This document shows positions 47,137 through 55,802 of a stretch of DNA of 64,000 nucleotides, in pieces. The stretch's first letter is position 1, and every line of letters begins with the position of its first letter. The notes under the pieces were generated by a model. That model ran no database searches and was not told where the DNA came from. It saw only the letters and a list, made by a program, of their open reading frames with translations. A program made the translations under genes and the position numbers. The DNA is from Parasphingopyxis sp. (lineage in GTDB: Bacteria; Pseudomonadota; Alphaproteobacteria; Sphingomonadales; Sphingomonadaceae), in NCBI RefSeq assembly GCF_028279465.1, contig NZ_JANQNS010000018.1:179919-243918 (forward strand), given 5' to 3'.

Positions 47137-47934
47137 CTAATCGGTGTTGGCCAACACCTTGTCCGACGTATTCGGGATTTTGGTCTTGCGCGCCAGCGGA
47201 TCGGGCTCGAACGGCACCCAGCCTCTGGGCGTCAGTTTTTCGAGCGGCTTGTAGCGCGTCTTGTAGCGCATGCGCGGCGCGCCCTCGACCCAATAGCCAA
47301 GATAGACATAGGGCAGGCTTGCCTTGGCGGCATGCACGATATGATCGAGGATGATGGTATTGCCGAGCCCGTTCCGATCAGGATGTTCGGGATCGAAGAA
47401 GCTGTAGATCATCGACAGGCCGTCCGACTGACGGTCGGTCAGGCAGGCGCCAACGAGCCGGCCCGGACGCCCGCCTTGAGACGGCTCGCGATATTCGATC
47501 ATATAAGTGTCGACCGGCGTCTGCTCGACCATGTCGGCGAAATCCATCTCGTCCATCTCATGCATCCCGCCATCGGGATGGCGCACGCTCAGATAGCGGC
47601 GCAGCAGTGAGAATTGCTCTTCGGTCGTCCAGGCTTCGCAGGCATTGACCTCAAGATCGCCGTTCCGGCGCAGCAGGCGGCGCTGGTTGGAATTGGGCTT
47701 GAACAGCGAGGCGACGACGCGCACCGAGATACAGGCCTGGCAGCCCACACAGCTCGGCCGATAGGCGACGGACTGGCTGCGCCGGAAACCGATCCGTCCG
47801 AGCGCTTCGTTGAGTTCCGCCGCGTGCGGGCCACGCAGCTCGGTGAACACTTTCCGCTCCATGCGACCCTTGAGATAGGGGCACGGGCTAGGCGCCGTTA
47901 CAAAGAATCGTGGGAATCGAAAAGGTGCGCTCAC
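47137..47934 (-). CDS. bpt: aspartate/glutamate leucyltransferase (N-degron pathway)
   Basis: Transfers Leu from Leu-tRNA to N-terminal Asp/Glu (Bpt), making an N-degron for ClpS/ClpAP. 265 aa from GTG 47934; the homology starts right away ([20 protein letters not shown]). It contains the paired CxxC-like [20 protein letters not shown] and [20 protein letters not shown]. Bpt and arginyltransferase Ate share this fold; Bpt is the usual alphaproteobacterial form. It is convergent with anbu. Confidence 0.9.
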   Translation of the reverse strand: MSAPFRFPRFFVTAPSPCPYLKGRMERKVFTELRGPHAAELNEALGRIGFRRSQSVAYRPSCVGCQACISVRVVASLFKPNSNQRRLLRRNGDLEVNACEAWTTEEQFSLLRRYLSVRHPDGGMHEMDEMDFADMVEQTPVDTYMIEYREPSQGGRPGRLVGACLTDRQSDGLSMIYSFFDPEHPDRNGLGNTIILDHIVHAAKASLPYVYLGYWVEGAPRMRYKTRYKPLEKLTPRGWVPFEPDPLARKTKIPNTSDKVLANTD

Positions 47935-48148
47935 CAAAAGGCCGCCTTCACATCGCTCGGGTTTGTTTGACTCTTTTATGACCGCGCACGGGTGGGTTGG
48001 AAAGGCCGTTCACCGTAAAAAAAGGGTTAAATCGGAGCGAGACGGCAATTTCCTGTGAAGATTAACCATGCCGGTTGACCGTGTTTGTGGATAACCGTTT
48101 TAGCCGTCCCGATTTGGTCCGGCGCGGCGCTCGGCTCGTCGCTCTTGG

Positions 48149-49237
48149 TTATTCGGCCGGAACCGACTCGGCTGGCAGAAAGCCCGCATGAATCGCAAAG
48201 TCGATCTGTCGCCGCATCAGCGCGCGATCCGCATCGGGGCCGCCCGAGCCGGCCAGCGATATAATATTATCTTGCGAAAACAATGGATTGCGCTGAAAAT
48301 AACTGGTGTAGAGAGCGGCCACGCGCCGATGGAACCGCTGTTCGAGCGGCGACAGCATGGCGGGATCGAAATCCTCCGGCGACACCTGTTCGGGATCGGA
48401 AAATTGCGGATAGTCGCGGACCAGCGCGAAGAAGTCCGACACCGGCATGGGCGTACTCGCCACCAGATGGAAGGTCCGTCCCCGCGCCTCTTCGATCCGC
48501 TCGGCGATCGTTACCATACCCTTTACGGCATGATCGAGCGGGACGAAGTTGAGCGTCGCATCGGGCGTCGACGGGATCGTCCGGATCCGTCCCTCGGCGA
48601 GCAATTTGAACGCCATATAGATCGTATCGAAACCGGCGATCACGCCATCCGCGGCGCGCCCGACGACGACGCTTGGCCGGGCAATCGCCGCCGTCATCCC
48701 ATCCGCCATCGCCTGGCGGACCTGCGCCTCGGCGGCAAATTTACTGGCCTCATAGGGGTTGGAAAAACGCGCGGGCCGGGAGGCATCGTCCTCGGCAATC
48801 GGGCCATCCCGCTCGCCGCACACATAGGCGGTGCTGACCTGCAGCAGCGCAGCCGGCGCGCCGGGCCGCGCGCGCGCCAGATCCAACACATGGCCGGTGC
48901 CGCGGATATTCACCGCTTCATAGATTGTTTCGTCGGCATCGAACTGCACGACGGCCGCGCAATGGACGATGCACTCCACCTGGTTCGCCAAACGGTTATA
49001 GGCTTCGGCCGTGAGTCCCAATTGCGGATCGCGGACATCGCACTGCAGCAGATGAACTTCGCCCGGCGGGGGCGGATCGCCTGTCCATTCGCCTGTTGGC
49101 ATGCGTTCCCGGTCGCCATGCATGACGGCGCGGTTCTTGCGGACGAGGCCGATGACGCTGTGCCCCTTGCCGGCCAGCGCGGCCGCTATCTCGCCGCCGA
49201 GCAGCCCCGCCGCCCCGGTTACCAGAAAGCAGGTCAA
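48149..49237 (-). CDS. extended NAD(P)-dependent epimerase/dehydratase-like SDR
   Basis: 362-aa extended SDR. The probable start is TTG 49237, directly after the arsM stop; an ATG at 49279 overlapping arsM is an alternative. Nucleotide-binding CFLVTGAAGLLGGEIAAALA and the Tyr/Lys pair in NPYEASKFAAE are present. It resembles the thioester-reductase side of the family, substrate unknown. Translationally coupled with arsM, so its product may act on a related compound (inference). Confidence 0.75.
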   Translation of the reverse strand: MTCFLVTGAAGLLGGEIAAALAGKGHSVIGLVRKNRAVMHGDRERMPTGEWTGDPPPPGEVHLLQCDVRDPQLGLTAEAYNRLANQVECIVHCAAVVQFDADETIYEAVNIRGTGHVLDLARARPGAPAALLQVSTAYVCGERDGPIAEDDASRPARFSNPYEASKFAAEAQVRQAMADGMTAAIARPSVVVGRAADGVIAGFDTIYMAFKLLAEGRIRTIPSTPDATLNFVPLDHAVKGMVTIAERIEEARGRTFHLVASTPMPVSDFFALVRDYPQFSDPEQVSPEDFDPAMLSPLEQRFHRRVAALYTSYFQRNPLFSQDNIISLAGSGGPDADRALMRRQIDFAIHAGFLPAESVPAE

Positions 49238-49238
49238 A

Positions 49239-50282
49239 TCAGCAGCAGCCCGACACCGCGTCGCCCGCCGGCGCCGCATCGAACGGCATCAGATCGCCGC
49301 AACCGGGGAAGATTCCATAATGGGTCGAAAAATCGCCGAAAAATTCGAAATGATCGGCGAAGCGCGTATCGGCCAGCATCCGCCATGTATTGCCGCACAC
49401 GGCGAACATCCGGCCCTTTTCGATGACATGATGCTCGTCGAGCATGAAAGCGCGTTCATGGCCGGCAATCGTGCCCTTGTAGCGCACGGCCTGGCCATAA
49501 TCCTCGCAACGCGGCTCAAGACCGTCGAGCTTGAACAGCCGATAAGTGGCGGAGAAGAAGCGAATGCCATCAACCTTCTCCGCAACCGCGGGATCGCCGA
49601 TGACCAGCGGCCGATCGGTCACAAGGCGCGGATCGCGGAAGCCCGCTTCCTTGGCCAGCATATCGAAATCGCCCCAATAGAGCGCCCCCGACAGGCACTC
49701 GCCGTGGAGGACGGGATCGGCGCGCAGCGGCTCGGGCACGCGGCGTTCGGCATAGACGTCAGAGAAATAGAATTCGCCGCCCGGCTTCAAGAGCGCATGC
49801 GCGTCGCGAAACACCTTGGCCTTGTCCGCGACAAGATTGATCACGCAGTTGGAGACGATGATGTCGAAGCTCGCCGGCTCGAGGCCGAGCGTATCGAGCT
49901 GTTCGATATCGCCCTCGACGAACTCGACATTGCGATAACCGAACCGCTCGGCATGCCAATCGAGATGGTCGCGCGCGACGGCAAGCTGCTCGGGTGTCGT
50001 ATCGACGCCGACAACGCTGCCGTCCCCGCCGGCGAGCTGCGCCAGCAAATAGGCATCCTGCCCCGACCCGCTGCCGAGATCGAGGATGCGCATGCCCCTG
50101 GCCGCCTCGGGCGCGATCAGGCCGCAGCCATAATAGCGCGCCTTCACATCGGGATGGACGTTGGCCAGGGCTTCAAGAATTTCCGGCGCCGGCGCTTCAA
50201 TCGTGCAGCAGGCGTCCGTTTTCAGATCGGCCGAGCCTTGCAGCACCTGCCCATAATAGTCGCGGCTATTCTCGATATTCAA
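49239..50282 (-). CDS. arsM: arsenite S-adenosylmethionine methyltransferase, four-cysteine type
   Basis: Methylates As(III) with SAM. 347 aa from TTG 50282 (MNIENSRDYYGQVLQGSADL), preceded by GGAG; the upstream GTG at 50378 gives an unlikely extension. SAM motif ILDLGSGSGQDAYLLAQL. Cysteines C26, C54, C147 and C197 (ACCTIEAP, YYGCGLIAPEA, VSNCVINL, HGECLSGAL) match the spacing of the eukaryotic AS3MT/ArsM four-Cys site (28, about 93, 50). The C-terminal end has a Cys pair. No arsR, arsB or arsC is nearby, which is unusual for a plain resistance operon. Confidence 0.9.
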   Translation of the reverse strand: MNIENSRDYYGQVLQGSADLKTDACCTIEAPAPEILEALANVHPDVKARYYGCGLIAPEAARGMRILDLGSGSGQDAYLLAQLAGGDGSVVGVDTTPEQLAVARDHLDWHAERFGYRNVEFVEGDIEQLDTLGLEPASFDIIVSNCVINLVADKAKVFRDAHALLKPGGEFYFSDVYAERRVPEPLRADPVLHGECLSGALYWGDFDMLAKEAGFRDPRLVTDRPLVIGDPAVAEKVDGIRFFSATYRLFKLDGLEPRCEDYGQAVRYKGTIAGHERAFMLDEHHVIEKGRMFAVCGNTWRMLADTRFADHFEFFGDFSTHYGIFPGCGDLMPFDAAPAGDAVSGCC

Positions 50283-50338
50283 AGCGTATCTCCGGCGGGA
50301 ATGTCTGTTGCAAAGGGTTTCGGAACAGGTTGAGGATC

Positions 50339-50367
50339 GGTTACACAAATGCACCGCGATTGTAACC
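50339..50367. promoter_or_regulatory. GGTTACA inverted repeat in the arsM/flavoprotein divergent region
   Basis: GGTTACA (50339-50345) and TGTAACC (50361-50367) form a 7-bp dyad with a 15-base spacer, between the divergent arsM and flavoprotein genes. Its position suits an operator controlling both. Regulator unknown. Confidence 0.55.
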
Positions 50368-50458
50368 TTTATCGCCACCTTCCCGAAAAGCCCGGTCGAG
50401 ACATCGCGGCAACACGGCGCGACACACAGGGACGCGACAGAGACAGGGAACAGGCATC

Positions 50459-51874
50459 ATGAAACGCACCCATGACGTAATCGTAATCGGCGCCGGCTCG
50501 GCGGGCCTCACGGCCGCAGGCGGCTGCGCCCAGTTCGGGCTGAAAGTCGCACTCATCGAGAAAGGCCCGATGGGCGGCGATTGCCTGAATACAGGCTGCG
50601 TGCCCTCCAAGGCGCTGATCACCGCCGCGCGGCGTGCGCAGGAAATGCGCGAGAACGCCAAATATGGCATCGCCGATGTGGAGCCGGAGATCGATTTCAA
50701 GGCCGTGCACGATCATGTGCAGGGCGCTATAGACGCCATCGCCGTCGACGATTCCCAGGAACGTTTCGAGGAGGAGTTCGGCGTCGAGGTCATCCGCGGC
50801 TATGCGAAGATGATCGACGGTTCGACGATCGAAGTGAACGGCGAGACGCTGAACGCGCCACGCATCGTGCTCGCCATTGGCTCCAAGCCGTTCATCCCGC
50901 CGGTCGAAGGCATCGAGAGCGTCGACTATCTGACCAACGAGACGATTTTCGGTCTGACCGAACGCCCCGATCATCTGGCGATCATGGGCGGCGGGCCGAT
51001 CGGCATGGAGATGGCACAGAGTTTCCGGCGGCTCGGCAGCCAGGTCACGGTCATCCAGCGCGGTAAGGTGATGGACAAGGACGATCCGGAAGCCGCGAAG
51101 ATCGTCGTCGACCGGTTCCGCGCCGAGGGCGTCGATATTCGCGAGAATACAAACGTCGTGCGCGTATCCAAAACCGGGGCCGGCATCCGCGTCGAGACCG
51201 ACAACGGCGATCCGGTGGACGCGACCCATCTGCTGGTCGCGACGGGCCGTACCTGCGATTTCACCGGCTTCGGCCTCGAAAATGGCGGGATCGCATGGAG
51301 CCCACGCGGCATCGAGGTCGATGCGCGCCGCCGCACGACCAACAAGAAGGTCTACGCCATCGGCGATTGCCGGGTCGGCCCACGCTTCACCCATGCCTCG
51401 GGCTATGAAGGTTCGCTTGTCATTCTGCAGATCGCGCTCGGCCTGTCAGGCAAGGCCGATTATTCGGCGCTCCCCTGGGTCACCTATAGCGATCCCGAAC
51501 TCGGCCATGTCGGTATGACCGAAGCGCAGGCGCGCGAGAAATATGGCGATAAGGTCGCGGTCACGAAGCAGGAATTCGCCGAGAATGACCGGGCCCGCGC
51601 GGAAAATGAATCCGAGGGTTTTCTGAAGATCATCCGCAAGGGCAAGAAAGTGCTGGGCGCGACCGTCGTCGGGCCGCATGCGGGCGAGTTCCTCCTCCCC
51701 TGGAGCCTCGCGATCGGCGGCAAGGCCAACGCCTTTGCCATCGGCGGCGCGATCGTCCCCTATCCGACGCGCTCGGACATTTCGAAACAGGCCGGTTTCG
51801 CCATCTGGGAGCCGACGATCTTCGGTGGCCTGCCGAAACGATGGGCGAAGTTCCGGGCCAAATATTTGCTTTAG
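50459..51874 (+). CDS. mercuric reductase/dihydrolipoamide dehydrogenase-like flavoprotein
   Basis: A pyridine-nucleotide disulfide oxidoreductase, 471 aa. FAD-binding GAGSAGLTAAGGCAQFGL, redox disulfide GGDCLNTGCVPSKALITAAR, NAD(P)-binding MGGGPIGMEMAQSF. The usual dimer-interface His-Pro-Glu of E3 is not found at the C-terminus, and MerA's C-terminal CC is also missing, so its substrate is different. It faces arsM across a dyad and precedes the radical SAM gene. Confidence 0.85.
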   Translation: MKRTHDVIVIGAGSAGLTAAGGCAQFGLKVALIEKGPMGGDCLNTGCVPSKALITAARRAQEMRENAKYGIADVEPEIDFKAVHDHVQGAIDAIAVDDSQERFEEEFGVEVIRGYAKMIDGSTIEVNGETLNAPRIVLAIGSKPFIPPVEGIESVDYLTNETIFGLTERPDHLAIMGGGPIGMEMAQSFRRLGSQVTVIQRGKVMDKDDPEAAKIVVDRFRAEGVDIRENTNVVRVSKTGAGIRVETDNGDPVDATHLLVATGRTCDFTGFGLENGGIAWSPRGIEVDARRRTTNKKVYAIGDCRVGPRFTHASGYEGSLVILQIALGLSGKADYSALPWVTYSDPELGHVGMTEAQAREKYGDKVAVTKQEFAENDRARAENESEGFLKIIRKGKKVLGATVVGPHAGEFLLPWSLAIGGKANAFAIGGAIVPYPTRSDISKQAGFAIWEPTIFGGLPKRWAKFRAKYLL

Positions 51875-51922
51875 CCGCGCCCGCGCGTTTATGGGCACAT
51901 CAATCAGACAGGATATCCCGCC

Positions 51923-52903
51923 ATTGCTACGCAGCCGCTAGAAGGCCCCTCGCCTTTCGAAATCGCCGATGCCGCGCCGCTCGATCCGGCCAAGTTCCGG
52001 GATCCGGCCGTTACGGCCAAGGGGGAAGCGCGCGCGACCGTCGCGCTCGAAAAGCTGGAGACGCTCTGGTTCAACACGGGCACGCTCTGCAACCTCGCCT
52101 GCAAGAGCTGTTACATCGAAAGTTCGCCGACCAATGATGCGCTCGTCTATCTGACGCTCGCCGAAGTCGAGACCTATCTCGACGAGATCGAACGCGAGGG
52201 ACTGAGTACGCGCGAAATCGGCTTTACCGGCGGCGAGCCCTTCATGAACCGCGAGATGGTGCCGATGCTCGAAAGCTGCCTTGCACGCGGGTTCGACGTG
52301 CTGGTGCTCACCAATGCGATGCGGCCGATGCAGCGTTTCGAAGAGGCGCTGCTCGATCTGAACGCGCGTTACGGCGACCGGATGACATTCCGCGTCAGCC
52401 TTGATCATCACACGCAGGCCGCGCACGAAGCTGAACGCGGCCCCAATAGCTGGGACAAGGGCATGGCCGGGCTGCAATGGCTGTCCGACAATGGTTTTTC
52501 GATCGCTGTCGCCGGCCGCCATCTCGCGCATGAAGACGATGCGATGGCGCGCAGGGGCTATGCCGCGCTATTCGCCAAAACCGGCATTCGTATGGACGCG
52601 GCCGATCCCGCGCGGCTCGTCCTGTTTCCGGAAATGGATGCGAGCGCGGACGTGCCAGAGATCACCGCCGCCTGTTGGGGCATTCTCGACGTCGATCCGA
52701 AGAGCGTGATGTGCGCATCGAGCCGAATGGTAGTGAAGCACAAAGGCGCAGAGCGGCCCATGGTCACCGCCTGCACTTTGCTCCCCTATGGCGACGACTT
52801 CCAGTTGGGCGAGACGCTGGCTGAGGCGAGCCGCGATGTATCGCTCAACCACCCCCATTGCGCCCGCTTCTGCGTCCTCGGCGGCGCGAGCTGCACGGCC
52901 TGA
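51923..52903 (+). CDS. radical SAM protein with probable ATT start codon
   Basis: 326 aa if translated from ATT at 51923 (M/I-ATQPLEGPSPFEI). In this frame the last stop is at 51872 and no ATG, GTG or TTG occurs before 52244, which lies beyond the Fe-S motif. Radical SAM cysteines C56, C60 and C63 in LCNLACKSCYIESSP (CxxxCxxC), then GFTGGEPFMN. C-terminal cysteines (CWGIL, HPHCARFCVLGGASC) suggest an auxiliary cluster. An ACAGGA lies 9 bases before the ATT. Product unknown; it is 48 bases after the flavoprotein gene. Confidence 0.8.
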   Translation: MATQPLEGPSPFEIADAAPLDPAKFRDPAVTAKGEARATVALEKLETLWFNTGTLCNLACKSCYIESSPTNDALVYLTLAEVETYLDEIEREGLSTREIGFTGGEPFMNREMVPMLESCLARGFDVLVLTNAMRPMQRFEEALLDLNARYGDRMTFRVSLDHHTQAAHEAERGPNSWDKGMAGLQWLSDNGFSIAVAGRHLAHEDDAMARRGYAALFAKTGIRMDAADPARLVLFPEMDASADVPEITAACWGILDVDPKSVMCASSRMVVKHKGAERPMVTACTLLPYGDDFQLGETLAEASRDVSLNHPHCARFCVLGGASCTA

Positions 52904-52907
52904 ACCT

Positions 52908-53055
52908 CCTCTCCCCTGCGGGAGAGGATATGGAGGCTTGTGAGCGCAGCGAACTAGTCGGAATTGGAGAGGGGAAAGCGGGTGGGGCGCGGCGCCTAAC
53001 GATTTCAGTCCGTCCTATCCCCCTCTCCCTAACCCTCTCCCGCCAGGGGAGAGGG
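52908..53055. repeat. CTCTCCC/GGGAGAGG palindromic repeat between convergent genes
   Basis: Hairpin 1 is CCTCTCCC-CTGC-GGGAGAGG (52908-52927). Hairpin 2 is CCCTCTCCC-GCCAG-GGGAGAGGG (53033-53055). Between them are more copies of the theme (GGAGAGGGG at 52966, CCCCTCTCCC at 53020). About 148 bp in total, located exactly between the radical SAM and MTA phosphorylase genes. It may act as a bidirectional terminator. Confidence 0.8.
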
Positions 53056-53057
53056 AA

Positions 53058-53936
53058 TTATTGGCTTTCGAACACACGCTTCCCGACCGCATCGAGCTTT
53101 GCCAGCATCGCCGGATAGCGCGCATCAGGCGCGGTGATGATCGAGATGTCGAGCACCGTATCGAGCGGGTTGGTGGGCCGTGTATCGGGCAGCGCCTTGG
53201 CGAACTCGACGACCGTTTGCGCGGCCATATCGGCATTGGCCGAGAGGGTGGCGAGGATGTCGTGCACCTCGACATGGTCTTCACCGTCGCGCCAGCAATC
53301 GTAATCCGTCACCATCGCGACGAGCGCGTAGGGCAGCTCCGCCTCGCGCGCGAGCTTGGCCTCTGGCATCGCCGTCATGCCGATCACGTCACAGCCCCAT
53401 GAGCGGTAGAGCTCGCTTTCCGCGCGCGACGAAAATTGCGGTCCTTCTATCGCGAGATAGGTTGCCCCGCGATGCACGTCGGCGCCTGCCGCTTTCGCCG
53501 CCGCCTCGGCCCGGTCCGAGAGGCTCGGACAGACCGGATCGGCCATCGAGACATGCGCGACGAGCCCGGCGCCGAAAAAGCTTTTCTCGCGCGCGAAGGT
53601 CCGGTCGATGAATTGGTCGACAATTACGAACTTGCCGGGCGGCAAATCCTCGCGCAGCGAACCGACTGCGGAAAGCGAGAGCATGTCGGTGCAGCCCGCG
53701 CGTTTCAGCACGTCGATATTGGCGCGAAAATTCAACTCGCTAGGCGGGATGCGATGACCCTTGCCGTGGCGCGGCAGGAAGACGAAGCGCTTACCGGCGA
53801 TCTCCCCGATCACGAGTTCGTCCGATGCTTCGCCCCAGGGGCTCTCGACCCGGATCGACTGGGCATTCTCGAGCGCGTCCATCGCATAGAGCCCGGACCC
53901 GCCGATCACGCCGATCACCCACTCGTCTTCGCGCAT
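53058..53936 (-). CDS. 5'-methylthioadenosine/purine nucleoside phosphorylase (MTAP-type)
   Basis: Cleaves 5'-methylthioadenosine, or a related 5'-modified nucleoside, with phosphate. 292 aa with the family features VIGVIGGSGLYAMDALENAQ, RHGKGHRIPPSELNFRANID, EGPQFSSRAESELYR and GCDVIGMTAMPEAKLARE. It is convergent with the radical SAM gene, whose enzyme class releases 5'-deoxyadenosine or MTA, but a functional link is only a guess. Confidence 0.9.
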   Translation of the reverse strand: MREDEWVIGVIGGSGLYAMDALENAQSIRVESPWGEASDELVIGEIAGKRFVFLPRHGKGHRIPPSELNFRANIDVLKRAGCTDMLSLSAVGSLREDLPPGKFVIVDQFIDRTFAREKSFFGAGLVAHVSMADPVCPSLSDRAEAAAKAAGADVHRGATYLAIEGPQFSSRAESELYRSWGCDVIGMTAMPEAKLAREAELPYALVAMVTDYDCWRDGEDHVEVHDILATLSANADMAAQTVVEFAKALPDTRPTNPLDTVLDISIITAPDARYPAMLAKLDAVGKRVFESQ

Positions 53937-54045
53937 TCTCGTCCTCTCCGTTCATCTTATATGCAAAGACAGCGCACTAGTGCAGGAAAGCGAAACAGGC
54001 TAGGCGCGATTCAGCTTCTGTCGATTCAAACCCTTGGAGATGCTG

Positions 54046-54474
54046 ATGAAACTCTTTTCGCGCCTTGCCGGACTCTGCGTAGCGATGATGGCGGTCTCCG
54101 CCGTGCCCGCTTCGGCGCAATCGAGCATCATTGGCAATTGGCTGACCGAGGATAATCGCGCGATCATCGCGGTCGAGCGGTGCGGATCGAATATCTGCGG
54201 CCGGATCGCGCGCATCCTCGTCGATGTCGAAGAGGGCCAGCGCGACGTCAACAATCCCGACCCCAATCTGCGCGATCGCCCGATCCAGGGCGTGCGCGTG
54301 CTGACCGGGTTTCGCCGCGATGGCGGCCAATATCGGCACGGCCAGATCTACGATCCGGAGAACGGCCGCAGCTACAACGCGCGGCTTCGCTTGAATGCGA
54401 ACGGCTCACTGCGCGTCACTGGTTGTGTGCTCGGCGGTATCATCTGCCAGTCGCAGACATGGACGCGGCGGTAG
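54046..54474 (+). CDS. exported DUF2147 family protein
   Basis: 142 aa, with a signal peptide (MKLFSRLAGLCVAMMAVSAV, cut near ASAQS). The ATG at 54046 has GGAG upstream; two earlier in-frame Met/TTG codons are too close to the RBS. The DUF2147 fold shows IIGNWLTEDNRAIIAVERCG, IYDPENGRSYNARLRLNANG and GCVLGGIICQSQTWTR. Four Cys residues could form disulfides. Function unknown; divergent from the MTA phosphorylase gene. Confidence 0.85.
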   Translation: MKLFSRLAGLCVAMMAVSAVPASAQSSIIGNWLTEDNRAIIAVERCGSNICGRIARILVDVEEGQRDVNNPDPNLRDRPIQGVRVLTGFRRDGGQYRHGQIYDPENGRSYNARLRLNANGSLRVTGCVLGGIICQSQTWTRR

Positions 54475-54487
54475 GGCCGATCAGCCT

Positions 54488-55759
54488 TTAGAAGAAGCTT
54501 CGATAATCAGTGCCGGTGATTATCGGACCGATATGATCCATGAACCGGTTGCCCCGCGAACCGTTGGTCATGATCACGATACCGCGCCGATTGGCCGTGT
54601 CGCCGAGCCCCATCGATATATATTGGCCCGCATTAAAACCCCAATGATCGTAGGCAACGCCGCCGTCGCGCGGCTCTAGCGCCCAGCCGTAACCGGCAGG
54701 CCGGTTTGGACCGTTTTCCGATGGCTCTGACTGCGTTGTGAGCATCATCCGCCGAAGCTCCTCGGAGATTTCCAACCGCCGCCGCTCGCGACCCGGCATC
54801 ATCAAGGTGAGGAACTTCGCATAATCGCCCGCCGTCGTGCGCAGGCTGGATGCGCTGTCGATCACAGCCGATCCCGGCCGGTTCACGCGCCACAACGGGC
54901 GGTCGGCAAGACGCGGATGCGTGTGCGGCCGCATTACGGCATGCGCGGCCCTCAGGTCCGCCGAGGTCCAGCGCGTAATCGGCCTGTCCCAGCGCTGGGC
55001 GACCTCGTGCAGCCGCCAGCCCTGCTCGCGCGCGAATTGCAAATCCGAGAGCGCCGCTTCCCCGTCCTCGCTGACTACATGGCCATGGACTTCGCGCGCG
55101 TCGCGGCCCGGCAGCCAGGTCATCGCCATGTCCGAAAGCCCCGCAGGTGCGAACAGATATTCAGCGACCAGATCGTGCAATCCAAGGCCGGTAATCGTCT
55201 CGCACACCTGTTGGAGCCAATGGAACGCTTCGCCCGAATACGAATAAGCCGTACCCGGCGCGAACGCGGGCTGAAGGATGGCATTCTCGTCCTCCGCCGG
55301 CCGCCAGTTGGGCAGTCCGGTCCGGTGGGTCAGGACGTGCCGCACCGTGATCGCGGCGTTCCAGTCGCTCGCCACATAGTCGGCGGGCCGGAAGAAATCG
55401 GCAAGCCGGTCGTCAAACCCGATTCGGCCCTCGTCGACCAGTTTCATGACGACATAGACAAAGAGCGGCTTTGTGAGCGACGCCGCCTGAAACAGCGTCG
55501 CTTCGGTAACCGGGCTTTCGGTTTCAATATTCGTGACGCCATAGCCCTTCTGCCAGGCCAGTGCGCCGTCTTCGATGATCGCCAGACCCACACCGGGCAC
55601 GCGATGTTCGCGCATTGCGGCAGTCAGCAACTCTTCGGTTTGCGCGTCCGGGACCCACGACGCCCTGGACTGCCCAAAGGCCGGTACGGGAGACGCGGTT
55701 GCGACCATCGTCGCGCCGGCCCATTTCAACGCTTGTCGTCGATTGAGTTCAAACTGCAC
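54488..55759 (-). CDS. beta-lactamase-like serine hydrolase with Tat-type signal
   Basis: 423 aa. The start is GTG 55759 after GGAG. N-terminus VQFELNRRQALKWAGATMVA has the twin-arginine signal; cleavage near AFGQS. The SxxK is in FQAASLTKPLFVYVV, the Tyr motif in AYSYSGEAFHW (Y-S-G in place of Y-x-N) and the His motif in YDHWGFNAGQYI. Probably an exported esterase or D-peptidase, not a classical beta-lactamase. It follows the FAH gene by 43 bases. Confidence 0.87.
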   Translation of the reverse strand: MQFELNRRQALKWAGATMVATASPVPAFGQSRASWVPDAQTEELLTAAMREHRVPGVGLAIIEDGALAWQKGYGVTNIETESPVTEATLFQAASLTKPLFVYVVMKLVDEGRIGFDDRLADFFRPADYVASDWNAAITVRHVLTHRTGLPNWRPAEDENAILQPAFAPGTAYSYSGEAFHWLQQVCETITGLGLHDLVAEYLFAPAGLSDMAMTWLPGRDAREVHGHVVSEDGEAALSDLQFAREQGWRLHEVAQRWDRPITRWTSADLRAAHAVMRPHTHPRLADRPLWRVNRPGSAVIDSASSLRTTAGDYAKFLTLMMPGRERRRLEISEELRRMMLTTQSEPSENGPNRPAGYGWALEPRDGGVAYDHWGFNAGQYISMGLGDTANRRGIVIMTNGSRGNRFMDHIGPIITGTDYRSFF

Positions 55760-55802
55760 GGACGGGACTCCTCGGATATGGTCTGGGAATGGAGGACCGG
55801 GA

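Noticed and set aside
51841..52137. Other-frame ORF as the start of the radical SAM gene via a frameshift
   Set aside because: The frame at 51923-52903 is continuous and holds all motifs; no frameshift is needed, only a non-ATG start.
51923..52903. Calling the radical SAM protein ArsS
   Set aside because: The motif context (LWFNTGTLC, GFTGGEPFM, C-terminal HPHC) does not resemble the ArsS sequences I remember, so only the superfamily is claimed.
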